DNA of 64,000 nucleotides, taken from Mucilaginibacter flavus. Its GTDB lineage: Bacteria; Bacteroidota; Bacteroidia; Sphingobacteriales; Sphingobacteriaceae. The translations under genes were made by a program, and so were the position numbers. The notes below the pieces were generated by a model. It was not told where the DNA came from and searched no databases. It was given only the letters and a program-made list of their open reading frames with translations. The stretch is from contig NZ_JAUFPS010000024.1 in NCBI RefSeq assembly GCF_030409315.1, positions 71,607-135,606 on the forward strand. Direction: 5' to 3'. Positions 29,460 through 38,989 of the stretch are shown here, piece by piece; the stretch's first letter is position 1; each line of letters starts with the position of its first letter.

Positions 29460-30614
29460 TTAATCCATCACCACCACCCTCCTTCCTGTAACTTTAAAGT
29501 GAACAGATCCGGTTGCCTCCAGGGCCTTTAATACCACATCTATATTTTTATACCTGGAAATTGTACCGCCAAAATTGCTTTGAGTAAGCTTGTTTTGAAA
29601 AACTACATCTACATTATACCACCGCCCTATTTTCATCATGGTGTTTTGGATGCTTTCATTGTCAAACACAAAAAAGCCATCCTTCCAGGCTACCACATCA
29701 GCAGTGTTTACTTCATTTACAGCAAAAGCCGCGTTGCGGCAACAAAGCACGCCCTGCTGCCCGGGCTTAAGTAAAGAATTACATGCCTGCGAATGCAGCT
29801 TAACCGAACCTTCGAGCAGGGTTGTTTTTACTTCTTTTTCATCGGGATAAGCCATTACGTTAAAGTGGGTACCTAATACCTGCACATCCATACCGTTAAC
29901 GCATACCTTGAAGGGCATATTCTTATTTTTGGCCACCTCAAAATAAGCCTCGCCAACAAGTACCACCCGCCGCTCCTTACCGGCAAAAGCAACAGGGTAT
30001 TTTAATGACGATGCCGAATTAAGCCACACTTTGGTACCATCAGACAGCACCGTTTGGAATATACCGCCCCGCGGTATTGTTAATGAATTACTATCGGCAG
30101 CCGCCTGTATTTTTTTACTATTTTTAATATTATTATTTGAAGAATAAGTTAGTATACTATCATTTATTTTTTTGATAATAACACCGCTATTATTGCCAAT
30201 TTGCCCATTGATTGCATTGTGTAAAACAATTGATTTGCCATTAGCCAGGGTAAGGTAAGCCATGTTTTTGCCGGGAACAATATGGCTTGCTACTTGCTTC
30301 TTGTTTTGGTTTTTGCCGGCATAAAACCACGAAAAAACACCCGACATTAACACCAGTGTAACCGATGCAGCGCATGCAAAACGCAGATAGCGCAAACGTT
30401 TAACCGGGGTAAATACATATTGATAATCAGAATCATGCAGAAATTTACCCATAATCAAACGCCTGGTTTCCTCTTCGCTGCCCAGAAATGGATCCCACTC
30501 ATTATCCAGTAATTTAATTTCCTCGTAATAGTGATCCAAAAGCACCTTTTCCTCATCGGTACATTGGCCCGAAAGGTACTTTTCATAAAGCGTAATAAAA
30601 TCCTGTTTTGACAT
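29460..30614 (-). CDS. FecR-family anti-sigma factor
   Basis: 384 residues. The N-terminal 75 residues are cytoplasmic, the membrane segment lies at about 79-98, and the FecR domain follows, with VWLNSASSLKYPVAFAGKERRVVLVGEAYFEV (core GEAYFEVAKNK) and a C-terminal DUF4974-like part. It lies 141 bp before the STN-bearing susC on the same strand and diverges from the ECF sigma gene at 30737; sigma and anti-sigma are usually co-oriented, so the divergent arrangement is noted. Confidence 0.93.
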   Translation of the reverse strand: MSKQDFITLYEKYLSGQCTDEEKVLLDHYYEEIKLLDNEWDPFLGSEEETRRLIMGKFLHDSDYQYVFTPVKRLRYLRFACAASVTLVLMSGVFSWFYAGKNQNKKQVASHIVPGKNMAYLTLANGKSIVLHNAINGQIGNNSGVIIKKINDSILTYSSNNNIKNSKKIQAAADSNSLTIPRGGIFQTVLSDGTKVWLNSASSLKYPVAFAGKERRVVLVGEAYFEVAKNKNMPFKVCVNGMDVQVLGTHFNVMAYPDEKEVKTTLLEGSVKLHSQACNSLLKPGQQGVLCCRNAAFAVNEVNTADVVAWKDGFFVFDNESIQNTMMKIGRWYNVDVVFQNKLTQSNFGGTISRYKNIDVVLKALEATGSVHFKVTGRRVVVMD

Positions 30615-30736
30615 TTGTCGGTTTATACTACTATAGTACCCGGTTGCACAAAAAACTCACATACTTTTTCATATTTTTTTTTCGATTATTTATCAATTTT
30701 TAAGATTTTTTGATTATTTTTAAGATACCAATTATA

Positions 30737-31312
30737 ATGTCAAATCATTCATTAACAGATACAGAACTATGGCATGCCGTACGCAATGACGACGCGAGCG
30801 CATTCAATATGCTGTTTGATCGTTATTGGATAAGGCTATACAAAACGGCACATTTTTACCTGGACGACCGCGAGGTTTGTGCCGAGGCGGTAAATGATGT
30901 TTTTGTAAGTATCTGGAACAGGAGAAAAGAATTGGAGATAGTTTCGTTTTGCACCTTTATGCAAACATCGGTAAGGTACCAGATTTACAAACGCCGTAAA
31001 GCGGTTAAACTGGAAGTTATTTTTAAAGAAAACCTGGTAGATGACGCCCATTTTCAATTAAATGACGGCGAAATAAAAATACAGCAAACAGAAATTGACA
31101 TCCGGCTTAATGGCCACCTGGATAAACTACCCAAACGGTGCCAGGAAATTTTTGAATTAAGCCGGTTTGATAATCTAAGCAACCAGGAAATAGCCGAACG
31201 GCTGAATATCTCAAAACGCACGGTAGAAAATCAATTGGCTTTAGCGGTAAAACATCTCAGGCTGTGTTTTAAACACATTTGCATTTTGCTTTTCGCATAT
31301 CTTTTTATGTAA
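30737..31312 (+). CDS. ECF (sigma-70 family) RNA polymerase sigma factor
   Basis: 191 residues from the ATG at 30737 (MSNHSLTDTELW). Region 2 lies at DASAFNMLFDRYWIRLYKTAHFYL (core AFNMLFDRYW), with region 4 at LPKRCQEIFELSRFDNLSNQEIAERLNISKRTVENQL (core ISKRTVENQLALAVK). The C-terminus ends in a hydrophobic stretch, ICILLFAYLFM, seen in some Bacteroidota ECF factors. It is the only plus-strand gene of the mannan locus and shares the 122-bp control region 30615-30736 with fecR. It likely activates the susC operon when FecR senses substrate. Confidence 0.93.
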   Translation: MSNHSLTDTELWHAVRNDDASAFNMLFDRYWIRLYKTAHFYLDDREVCAEAVNDVFVSIWNRRKELEIVSFCTFMQTSVRYQIYKRRKAVKLEVIFKENLVDDAHFQLNDGEIKIQQTEIDIRLNGHLDKLPKRCQEIFELSRFDNLSNQEIAERLNISKRTVENQLALAVKHLRLCFKHICILLFAYLFM

Positions 31313-31340
31313 ACCCAAATCATCCCCGCAAAAAATAAAC

Positions 31341-31381
31341 AAACAATAAAGGCTATCCAATGCGGATAGCCTTTATTGTTT
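31341..31381. terminator. Bidirectional terminator between sigma and GH92 genes
   Basis: A perfect 18-bp inverted repeat (31341-31358 and 31364-31381, loop AATGC) with A-rich and T-rich ends separates the converging genes. Confidence 0.85.
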
Positions 31382-31413
31382 ATGCCTGAATTACCTGATT
31401 CTGTAATTGCAGC

Positions 31414-33689
31414 TTATTTATCATTGGTTAATGAGTAAGGGAAACTTGCCTGCGTAGTACCCCGTTGTTTGTTGGGCTGTGCAGACATGTTAAAGTTAAT
31501 TACCCCTCCTTTTAGCAGTGTTGAGTGATCAAACCAATTGTTGTTGTAAGGTTTGCCATTAATACTTATCCCGTTAATGTACTGATTACTTTCGCTATTG
31601 GCAGCCGCGTTCAATACCAGCTTGTTACCATTTTCCAGGTTAAGGGTCATGCTTTTAAACAATGGGGTGCCTAAAACATATTGCCCGCTTGTTGGGCACA
31701 CCGGGTAAAAACCCATGGCCGAAAACACGTACCAGGCCGATGTTTGGCCGTTATCCTCATCGCCGCAATAACCATCGGGCGTGGCGGCATATAGTTTGCG
31801 CATAGCCTCGCGCACCCAATATTGGGTTTTCCAGGGCTGGCCGGCATAGTTATATAAATATATCATATGCTGTATAGGCTGATTACCGTGCGCGTATTGG
31901 CCCATGCCGGCTATCTGCATTTCGCGCATTTCGTGTATCACCCAATCAGATTTTTTAAGATCAAATGAGGGCGGCAGGGTAAACACCGAATCGAGCTTGG
32001 CTGTAAATTGCCGGTTGCCACCCATCAGGTTTATTAAACCCTGAATATCATGAAAGGCGGCCCAGGTATAGTGCCAGCTGTTACCTTCGGTAAACGGTCC
32101 GCCCCACCTAAACTGGTAAAACGGCGTTTGAAATGTTCCATCAGCATTTTTGCCGCGCATTAGCTTTGTTGAGCTATCAAACAGGTTACGGTAGTTTAAG
32201 CTTCGCTTTTTATAAATTTCTAATTCGGCAGCAGGGCGGTTTAGCTTTTTACCTAATTGATAAATCGAAAAATCGTCATAAGCGTATTCCAGCGTGCGGG
32301 CGGCGCTTTGGTCAACCTTATCAACAGGTACATAACCCAGGGTGTTATAATATTCAACACCTTTGCGCCCGGTAGCATTTGGCCCCTGGTTATTGGCGCC
32401 ATGCAACAATGCCTGGTACAGCGTATCAATGTTATAGCCCTTAATCCCTTTCAAATAAGCATCGGCCACAACCGAGGCGGAGTTATTACCCACCATAATA
32501 TCGGCATAACCCGGGCTCGACCACTCAGGCAGCCAGCCGCCCTCTTTGTAATCGTTAATTAAACCTTGCTGCATTTCCTTATCTATCGAAGGATAAACCA
32601 GGTTCAAAAACGGGTACAAAGCCCTGAAGGTATCCCAGAAACCCGTGCCGGCAAACATATACCCGGGTTCGGTATTGCCTGTATAAGGACTCCAATGTAG
32701 TATTTTCCCTTGTGCGTTTATTTCATATAATTTATTGGGGAAGAAAAGCATGCGGTACAGGCATGAGTAAAAGGTGCGCACCTGATCAACAGATGCTCCC
32801 GAAACCGTGATATGATTCAGGGTTTTGTTCCAAACGGCTTTCGCTTTCTGTTTGGTAACCTCAAAGCTATCATTACCCTGCTCTGTTTTTAAATTCAATT
32901 CGGCCTGTTCAAAGCTGATGAATGACGAGGCTACCCTAAGGTGCACTTTTTCGCCAGCCGTAGTTTTGAAACCTATGGCGGCTACCGACCGCCTGGAGTG
33001 CAGATGCAATGAATCCGTCAAAACCGTATCGTTAAAAGTACGCAATACCGTGAAAGGCTTATCTACGTAAATAACAAAGTAGTTTTTAAAATTCTTTAGC
33101 GGTCCACGTGCATATTTGGTTGAGTAACCTATGATTTTCCTTTCGGAAGGGATAATTTTAACGTAAGAACCTTTGTCCAAAGCATCTACCACAATAAACG
33201 AACTATCGCTTTTGGGAAACGTAAATCTAAACTGAGCAGAACGCTCGGTAGGTGTTATCTCGGTGGTTACGTCATAATCGGCAAGGTAAACGCTGTAAAA
33301 GTAGGGCTTGGCAACCTCTGCTTTGTGCGAAACCAGCTTGCCCTGCCGTCCTCGGTATTTTTTAAATGTTGAGTAACCGGCATTATTGAAAACTGCCCGT
33401 AATCATTCATCCATGGTGATGGTTGATGGGTTTGTTTAAAGCCTCGAATTTTGTGGGCATCATAAGTATACATCCACCCATCGCCCATGCCACCGGTTTG
33501 GGGAGCCCAAAAGTTCATGCCCCAGGGCAAAGCAATAGCAGGATAGGTGTTTCCGTTAGATAGCTCAAATTTAGAATCGGTACCCATTAGCGGGTTGATC
33601 CAATCAACAGGGTCGGTTACTTTATTTACCTGCTGTGCAAAGGCACCACGGGCTATGATCAATAATGCAAAAAAGAATAGTTTTCTCAT
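31414..33689 (-). pseudogene. GH92 alpha-mannosidase, interrupted by a one-base frameshift
   Basis: The N-terminal part (33267-33689) has a signal peptide ending GAFAQQ and the GH92 start NPLMGTDSKFELSNGNTYPA. The remainder, including the ORF 31414-33192, carries GTGFWDTFRALYPFL, GGWLPEWSSPGY, GNQPIQHMIYLYN and DEDNGQTSAWYVFSAMGFYP, all GH92 hallmarks. The two lie in different frames: near 33330-33332 three A (TTT on the coding strand) stand where four would restore ASWFSHKAEVAKPYF and join both parts into about 758 residues, the normal family length. It would remove alpha-linked mannose, complementing the GH76 enzyme. The change is in a homopolymer, so it may be a sequencing error rather than true decay. 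Confidence 0.85.
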
Positions 33690-34255
33690 GAATCCGGTTA
33701 AGTAAACACTGCAGAACTTCGCGACAAACGATAATCAAACAGCGCGGCTATATGAAGCCTTTTGGATATCACAAATAACCCTATTTACTAAGTTTAGACA
33801 GTTGACAATTCATACATTTTTATTGACGTGTTGTACATTTAAGTATCAACATTACTAATAAATATGTTTTTTTACGAACCATGAAAAAAGGCCAAAGCTC
33901 AAAACATTTGAAAGGCATTTTGAACTTTAATTAAGGTTAACTCTGTTATGTTGATTAAATTCCATCAGTTAACTATACTCCTCGTTTTAAACTCCAGCAA
34001 ACTATTGACTACTATATTTTTCTTATATAAAGGGCAAAAAAACGCACTCAAATACCGTAAAAACACCTTACTACACGCAGGCTTCGCCTTTAACTTTATT
34101 AAAAAAAAGCATTAACCAGACATACCGATAAAACCAACAAACACCTGCGGAAACGCAGCTTGTAATTTTAACATTAACAAACTGTTAATCATTTACTTAT
34201 TGTTCTTTTTATCAAATATTATTTTGAATTTTATAAAAATCCTAAAATCCTAATC
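33690..34255. other. Gene-free AT-rich spacer between diverging genes
   Basis: 566 bp between the GH92 gene (minus) and the phospholipase D-like gene (plus). It must hold both promoters, but no clear -7/-33 pair, RNA element or ORF could be supported. Confidence 0.5.
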
Positions 34256-36181
34256 ATGAGTAGCAGAATAATAAAAGCCGCCGCATTTACCAATGGCGAA
34301 ACAGCGTATATCGCCTGGAAAGTTGACAGTATGATTCATGGCTGTCTCGGTTTCGAGATCACCCGCCAATACCCCAACGGCGAATTGCCAGACAGGGTGC
34401 TTCCGGCATGGGTAGCCTTTAAAGGCCAATCTAATCCCGACTGGAACCCACAAGATACCAGCGTATGGCCAGTTCAAAAATTAAGCTGGCAGGATATGAC
34501 GCTTGTGCGTAAAAGAGATAGTGTTGACACCCACCCCCAGGACACCGAAGTTCAATACCTCATACGCCCTGTAGGACCATTTGATGGCAACGACGATAAC
34601 AAGGTAATAACAACCCTGCCTGTAAATTACCAGGGCGCAGTTGTGCCTCTTTCTTACATAGGCGACGGTTTTATCACCAACAAAATCCTCATCGGAACGC
34701 AGCATGGCAATATTCGCGCTACTTTTACAAACGGTATCATGGCCACACAATGGCTTTCGCGTACGCTGAAAGAAACCGGGGCCGATATCAACACTTTTAG
34801 ACAAGATATCCAAACACCGGGCAACGCAATTCGTAACTACATGACCGGCCAAGTATTAAACTCCCTTAGCATGCTGCTTGATAAAGCTGAGAATACCCCG
34901 GGAGCTTCAATAAAAATGGCCATTTATGAGCTTAACGACCCCGAACTGATAACAAAAATAGCCTCGCTGAAAGATAAAGTAGAGATCATTTTATCTAACA
35001 CCGCTTTTGATAGCAAAGCTAATGAATGGGATACCGAAAATGCGCCTGCAAGACAAACCCTGCAAAATGCCGGCGTAATCAAATACGATCGTTTTTTTAA
35101 TAACGTCAGAATTGGTCACAATAAATTTGTGGTATACCTGGAAAACGGTAAACCGAAATCTGTATTAATGGGTAGCACAAACTGGACTTACACGGGTCTT
35201 TGCGCGCAAAGTAATAATGCCACCATAATTGACTCCGAAGAGGTTGCCGGTTATTATAACACCTATTGGGAAAATTTAAAAGCAGATACGGCTTTATTTA
35301 CGGTGCCAAACCCCAGCGGCAATCCAACAAGCAACGTACAAGGGAGCGCCTTACGATCGGCCAATTTAACCCCCAATGCTACGGCAACACTTAATGATGA
35401 TAACAAATCGCAGGTTACCGTTTGGTTTTCGCCAAATACCATAGCATCTACAGTTAATAAAACAAAAACTCCGCCCGATTTATCTTTTGTATACTCGCTG
35501 ATGCGCAAAGCAGAGAAGGCCATATTATTCGCGGTGTTTTTGCCCGGTATGTCGGGTCCAACGCCTGATACAGATATCATGACCAATGTGGTTACCGAGT
35601 CAATTGCCATTGGCGAAAAAGACAGTTCGCTTTTGGTTTATGGTTCGCTTAGCAGTCCGATGGCCATGCCCAACTATATTAAACCCGTAAAAGGGTCAAC
35701 CGGCGATGGCAGCGATGATGGCACCGAATCAAAAACAAAAGTGCATCAGCCCACAACCTATGATACGGCCAATGTACACCTGGTACGCGCTACCAACCTA
35801 CATGCCAATGACCTGATTGGTAATTTTGAAGCCGAGCTTTTAACCGCCGGCATAGCCATTATTCATGATAAAATTATTGTGATAGATCCTTTTTCAGATA
35901 ATGCTACCGCGATATTTGGCAGCCACAACCTGGGGTTCAAAGCATCCTACGCTAATGACGAAAACCTGGTTATTGTACAAAACAACCCGGCCCTGGTTAG
36001 GGCCTATGCGGCACATGTGCTGGACATTTACGAACACTACCGCTTTAGAGCCGTACAGGAAGAATTGCAAACCGAAGGTAAGCCAGAATGGGACGGTTTT
36101 TTATCAATCAGCGATGGATGGCTGGAGAAAGCAATGTCGGCAACAGGTAAAGGTAGTCTTGCCGACTATATATGCGGATAA
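34256..36181 (+). CDS. Phospholipase D-like protein with two HKD motifs
   Basis: 641 residues, no signal peptide or membrane segment. The two catalytic half-sites are HNKFVVYLENGK...GSTNWT (His288, Lys290) and HDKIIVIDP...GSHNLG (His537, Lys539), as needed for a phosphatidyltransferase/nuclease fold. The spacing places one catalytic half in each half of the protein. The N-terminal 150 residues are not recognised. The gene is followed 46 bp later by a DUF2278/YukJ-like gene, and the two probably form an operon. Substrate (lipid, nucleic acid or other phosphodiester) cannot be told. Confidence 0.82.
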   Translation: MSSRIIKAAAFTNGETAYIAWKVDSMIHGCLGFEITRQYPNGELPDRVLPAWVAFKGQSNPDWNPQDTSVWPVQKLSWQDMTLVRKRDSVDTHPQDTEVQYLIRPVGPFDGNDDNKVITTLPVNYQGAVVPLSYIGDGFITNKILIGTQHGNIRATFTNGIMATQWLSRTLKETGADINTFRQDIQTPGNAIRNYMTGQVLNSLSMLLDKAENTPGASIKMAIYELNDPELITKIASLKDKVEIILSNTAFDSKANEWDTENAPARQTLQNAGVIKYDRFFNNVRIGHNKFVVYLENGKPKSVLMGSTNWTYTGLCAQSNNATIIDSEEVAGYYNTYWENLKADTALFTVPNPSGNPTSNVQGSALRSANLTPNATATLNDDNKSQVTVWFSPNTIASTVNKTKTPPDLSFVYSLMRKAEKAILFAVFLPGMSGPTPDTDIMTNVVTESIAIGEKDSSLLVYGSLSSPMAMPNYIKPVKGSTGDGSDDGTESKTKVHQPTTYDTANVHLVRATNLHANDLIGNFEAELLTAGIAIIHDKIIVIDPFSDNATAIFGSHNLGFKASYANDENLVIVQNNPALVRAYAAHVLDIYEHYRFRAVQEELQTEGKPEWDGFLSISDGWLEKAMSATGKGSLADYICG

Positions 36182-36227
36182 GTATAAAACATAAATTATT
36201 TAAAACAATCATATAACTATTATTAGT

Positions 36228-36890
36228 ATGCCAGTACCAGCTTATGGCGTTCTTGTAGGAACGCTGAAAGATAAATTAGATAGCCAGGCCGCACTTGATA
36301 AAAATCCCGACGGCAGCCCACATTATGAATTGCTGTTAGATAGCAATGGCGAAAGCAACCGTGTGGCTATAAATGTTAAATCCAACGAAAACCCGGTGGA
36401 TTTACTGTTTTTTCTTGACGATAATTACCAAAACCCGGTAACTGCCAGTATCAGCAATTTTAAGGTTGGTTATACGCCACTACATAGCACAGCTGGCTCG
36501 GGCGCGCTCGACTTTTTAAGAATGAATCTGTTTGATCTGACCAAAATGAGAGTAGTACCCGCCATGGCCGACAGCATTTCTGGAAACGATCTGAACGATA
36601 TATTTACCGTTCACCTCAATCAATCGCAAAAAACACCGGGCTCATTACTTTATGTTTTTGGAAGCAGGTGGAATGATCCCAAAACTGATCCTTATTTTGA
36701 TTTTCAACCCGGTACAGGTATTCATGATATCCATATGAACCAGGGCGATGAAAAAATGAAACACGCCAATGGAGTTTACCAGGACGGCGCATTTTTTATT
36801 CATTATCCCGACGAAAATCGCTGGGTGGCCATGTTTCTGCGCTTTCAATCGCAATCAACAGACACCGACAATCACGGAAACCCTAAGTAA
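36228..36890 (+). CDS. DUF2278 (YukJ-like) protein
   Basis: 220 residues matching the YukJ/DUF2278 pattern: MPVPAYGVLVGTLKD at the start, SPHYELLLD, then NPVDLLFFLDDN, and GIHDIHMNQGD near the C-terminus followed by DGAFFIHYP. The family function is unknown. The HDIHMNQG stretch is the most conserved block. It lies 46 bp after the phospholipase D-like gene, suggesting joint function. Cytoplasmic by absence of a signal. Confidence 0.8.
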   Translation: MPVPAYGVLVGTLKDKLDSQAALDKNPDGSPHYELLLDSNGESNRVAINVKSNENPVDLLFFLDDNYQNPVTASISNFKVGYTPLHSTAGSGALDFLRMNLFDLTKMRVVPAMADSISGNDLNDIFTVHLNQSQKTPGSLLYVFGSRWNDPKTDPYFDFQPGTGIHDIHMNQGDEKMKHANGVYQDGAFFIHYPDENRWVAMFLRFQSQSTDTDNHGNPK

Positions 36891-36904
36891 TTAAAACTAA
36901 CATT

Positions 36905-36955
36905 ATGATTAACCGCTTATTCCTCGCCGCTGGCGCGGCATAAGGGGTTAATCAT
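36905..36955 (+). terminator. Probable terminator after the DUF2278 gene
   Basis: Inverted repeat ATGATTAACC (36905-36914) with GGTTAATCAT (36946-36955), with an inner GCCGC/GCGGC pair. It starts 14 bp past the stop. No strong T run follows, so efficiency is uncertain. Confidence 0.55.
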
Positions 36956-37048
36956 ATTCATTTATCTATCATAGTTTTGTTATAATTAGCTAAAAGCCTG
37001 CCAACGGGGCTTATAACGTGTAAATTAGATGCAACTAATGCCGTTAAG

Positions 37049-37912
37049 ATGCTACACGTTCCCGATACTCCTAAAGACCTGCTTGATTACCACACGTACA
37101 TTAAGTTAAGGATGTGCGAAATGTATGCCGTTTTGATTGATAAGAAACGGCCTTTCAAATGCGATAACACTTTGCAAACCATGCATTGTCTTGAACTGGT
37201 TTTAACGGGTTCAATCACCATTAGGTATGGCAGCAACGTACAGCAATTGGATGCCGGCGATATCCAATTCAGAAGACGCGGCAATTACCAGATTTTCCCA
37301 TCTGATGATTATACCAGTTTGCTCATTTTTATGGAAAATGAGTTTGTTGATTATTTTTTAGAAACCCATGTCCCCGATTTTAAACAGGAAAAATTCAATG
37401 CAGATCAGCCCCCTTTTAAATTCAAAACCACCGCGTTTATAAACGCCAACGTATCACATATAATTCAAAATATTTTACAGCCGCAGGAGTACGGTAGATG
37501 CATTGTGAAATTTGCTGCCCACCAGATCATTTTACAAATTTTGGCAACCGATAATTCAAGAAGTTTTGTGGCTTTCCTGAAGTACCTGGTTAGCGATAAA
37601 AAGGTTGATCTGGCCTATTTTATGGATACCAATTTTAACCGGCAGCTTTCTTTAGCAGATATGGCAAAGCTTACCGGCAGAAGTGTAAGCGCCTTTAAAA
37701 AAGAATTTACCGATAGGTTTAATACCACGCCGGCAAAGTGGCTTATTAACCGCAGACTTGAATATGCCGAATACCAGTTAAAAAACTCCAATGATCCGGT
37801 ATCACTTATCGCTTACACAAGCGGGTTTGAAAACATATCGCATTTTTCAAAAGTATATAAGGAAAAATTTGGCGGCTCGCCCAAAAGCGCGCGCAGCGAA
37901 GTGGTGCTTTAA
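37049..37912 (+). CDS. AraC-family transcriptional regulator
   Basis: 287 residues. The N-terminal half resembles a cupin-like sensing domain (LELVLTGSITIRYGSNVQQLDAGDIQF; core LDAGDIQF). The C-terminal 100 residues are an AraC double helix-turn-helix: LSLADMAKLTGRSVSAFKKEF and VSLIAYTSGFENISHFSKVYKEKFG (core GFENISHFSKVYKEKFG). It lies 60 bp before an isochorismatase-family gene on the same strand and may regulate it. The signal it senses is unknown. Confidence 0.88.
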   Translation: MLHVPDTPKDLLDYHTYIKLRMCEMYAVLIDKKRPFKCDNTLQTMHCLELVLTGSITIRYGSNVQQLDAGDIQFRRRGNYQIFPSDDYTSLLIFMENEFVDYFLETHVPDFKQEKFNADQPPFKFKTTAFINANVSHIIQNILQPQEYGRCIVKFAAHQIILQILATDNSRSFVAFLKYLVSDKKVDLAYFMDTNFNRQLSLADMAKLTGRSVSAFKKEFTDRFNTTPAKWLINRRLEYAEYQLKNSNDPVSLIAYTSGFENISHFSKVYKEKFGGSPKSARSEVVL

Positions 37913-37972
37913 AACAAACAAATAAAGCTTCACAACAAAATACAGGCATTTTCAAACCTTCAATTTTGAGGT

Positions 37973-38563
37973 ATGAAAACTTTAAAAAACACCCGCCCTG
38001 CACTTATATTGATTGATATACAGCAGGGTTTTGATAACGTTCCCTATTGGGGCGGCGAACGCAATAACCCCAACGCCGAAGCAAATGCCCGCAAATTACT
38101 TGATTATTGGCGGGCAAACAACCTGCCGCTGTTTCACATCAGGCATTGTTCGGCAAATCCCGATTCCCTTTTAGCAGAAAGCAACCCAGGCAATGCCTTC
38201 AAAAAAATTGTGGAGCCATTAGCAGATGAAATAGTCATAAAAAAATCAGTTAACAGTGCCTTTATTGGTACCGACCTGAAAGAAAGGCTTGACACGGCTA
38301 ACATTGATACCCTGGTAATTGTGGGTTTAACAACCGAACACTGCGTATCTACCACCACAAGAATGGCCGGTAACTTTGGTTACCATACCTTTGTTGTGGC
38401 CGATGCAACCGCCGCTTTTGCTAAAACAGGCATTAAAGGCGAGCATTACGATGCAGAAACCATTCATTTAACCTCCCTGGCCCAACTAAATGATGAGTTT
38501 GCCGTAGTGTTAAATGCTGATGAGGTTATTGGCGCATTAAAAAAAGGCGATAACTTTCTTTAG
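37973..38563 (+). CDS. Isochorismatase-like cysteine hydrolase
   Basis: 196 residues with the full catalytic triad pattern: Asp15 in LILIDIQQGF, Lys90/91 in EIVIKKSVNSAF, and Cys124 in GLTTEHCVSTTTR, including the usual cis-peptide before it. Members hydrolyse amides, ureas or vinyl ethers (nicotinamidase, N-carbamoylsarcosine amidase, isochorismatase). The particular substrate cannot be told. It follows the AraC regulator and ends before the hairpin at 38689. Confidence 0.88.
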   Translation: MKTLKNTRPALILIDIQQGFDNVPYWGGERNNPNAEANARKLLDYWRANNLPLFHIRHCSANPDSLLAESNPGNAFKKIVEPLADEIVIKKSVNSAFIGTDLKERLDTANIDTLVIVGLTTEHCVSTTTRMAGNFGYHTFVVADATAAFAKTGIKGEHYDAETIHLTSLAQLNDEFAVVLNADEVIGALKKGDNFL

Positions 38564-38688
38564 CGCTGTAATGAAAAAGCTACTGACACCCTATCTACAG
38601 GTTTCCGAGGTGCTTTCGATCATGAAATAAATTGGGGATTTATAATTAAAAGATACGAGTCTGTGTCAAAAAGATACTTTCTAAAAAT

Positions 38689-38725
38689 ACAAAAGCCTGT
38701 AATTATTTATTTTACAGGCTTTTGT
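38689..38725. terminator. Bidirectional-type terminator
   Basis: Perfect 14-bp stem ACAAAAGCCTGTAA (38689-38702) with 38712-38725, loop TTATTTATT, T-rich on the 3' side. It lies 125 bp past the hydrolase gene. The rest of 38564-38989 shows no gene; the 150 bp before 38990 is very AT-rich and probably holds the promoter of the aminopeptidase gene. Confidence 0.8.
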
Positions 38726-38989
38726 TAATTTTAAACCATTAGGTTTTGTTCCAATTTGATAATGAACTAAGGTTGTTCTTTATTCACCGTCCATTCCGAT
38801 ATTTGAAAATCCCGGCTACCGTTATTTGCGTTGATATTTCTTTCGGATAATTTTACCTTGTTGATAAAACGTTTAATTATTATAGAATTAAAAAACTTAA
38901 TAAAAATGCAATTTATTTACAATATTTATATTTTAAATAGCAAAAACCATTATTAATTTACATATTGCATAACTAAAAAGAAGTAAACA

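Noticed and set aside
33267..33689. Separate short GH92-like gene
   Set aside because: A one-base change rejoins it to the downstream frame with continuous family motifs, so it is a fragment of one gene.
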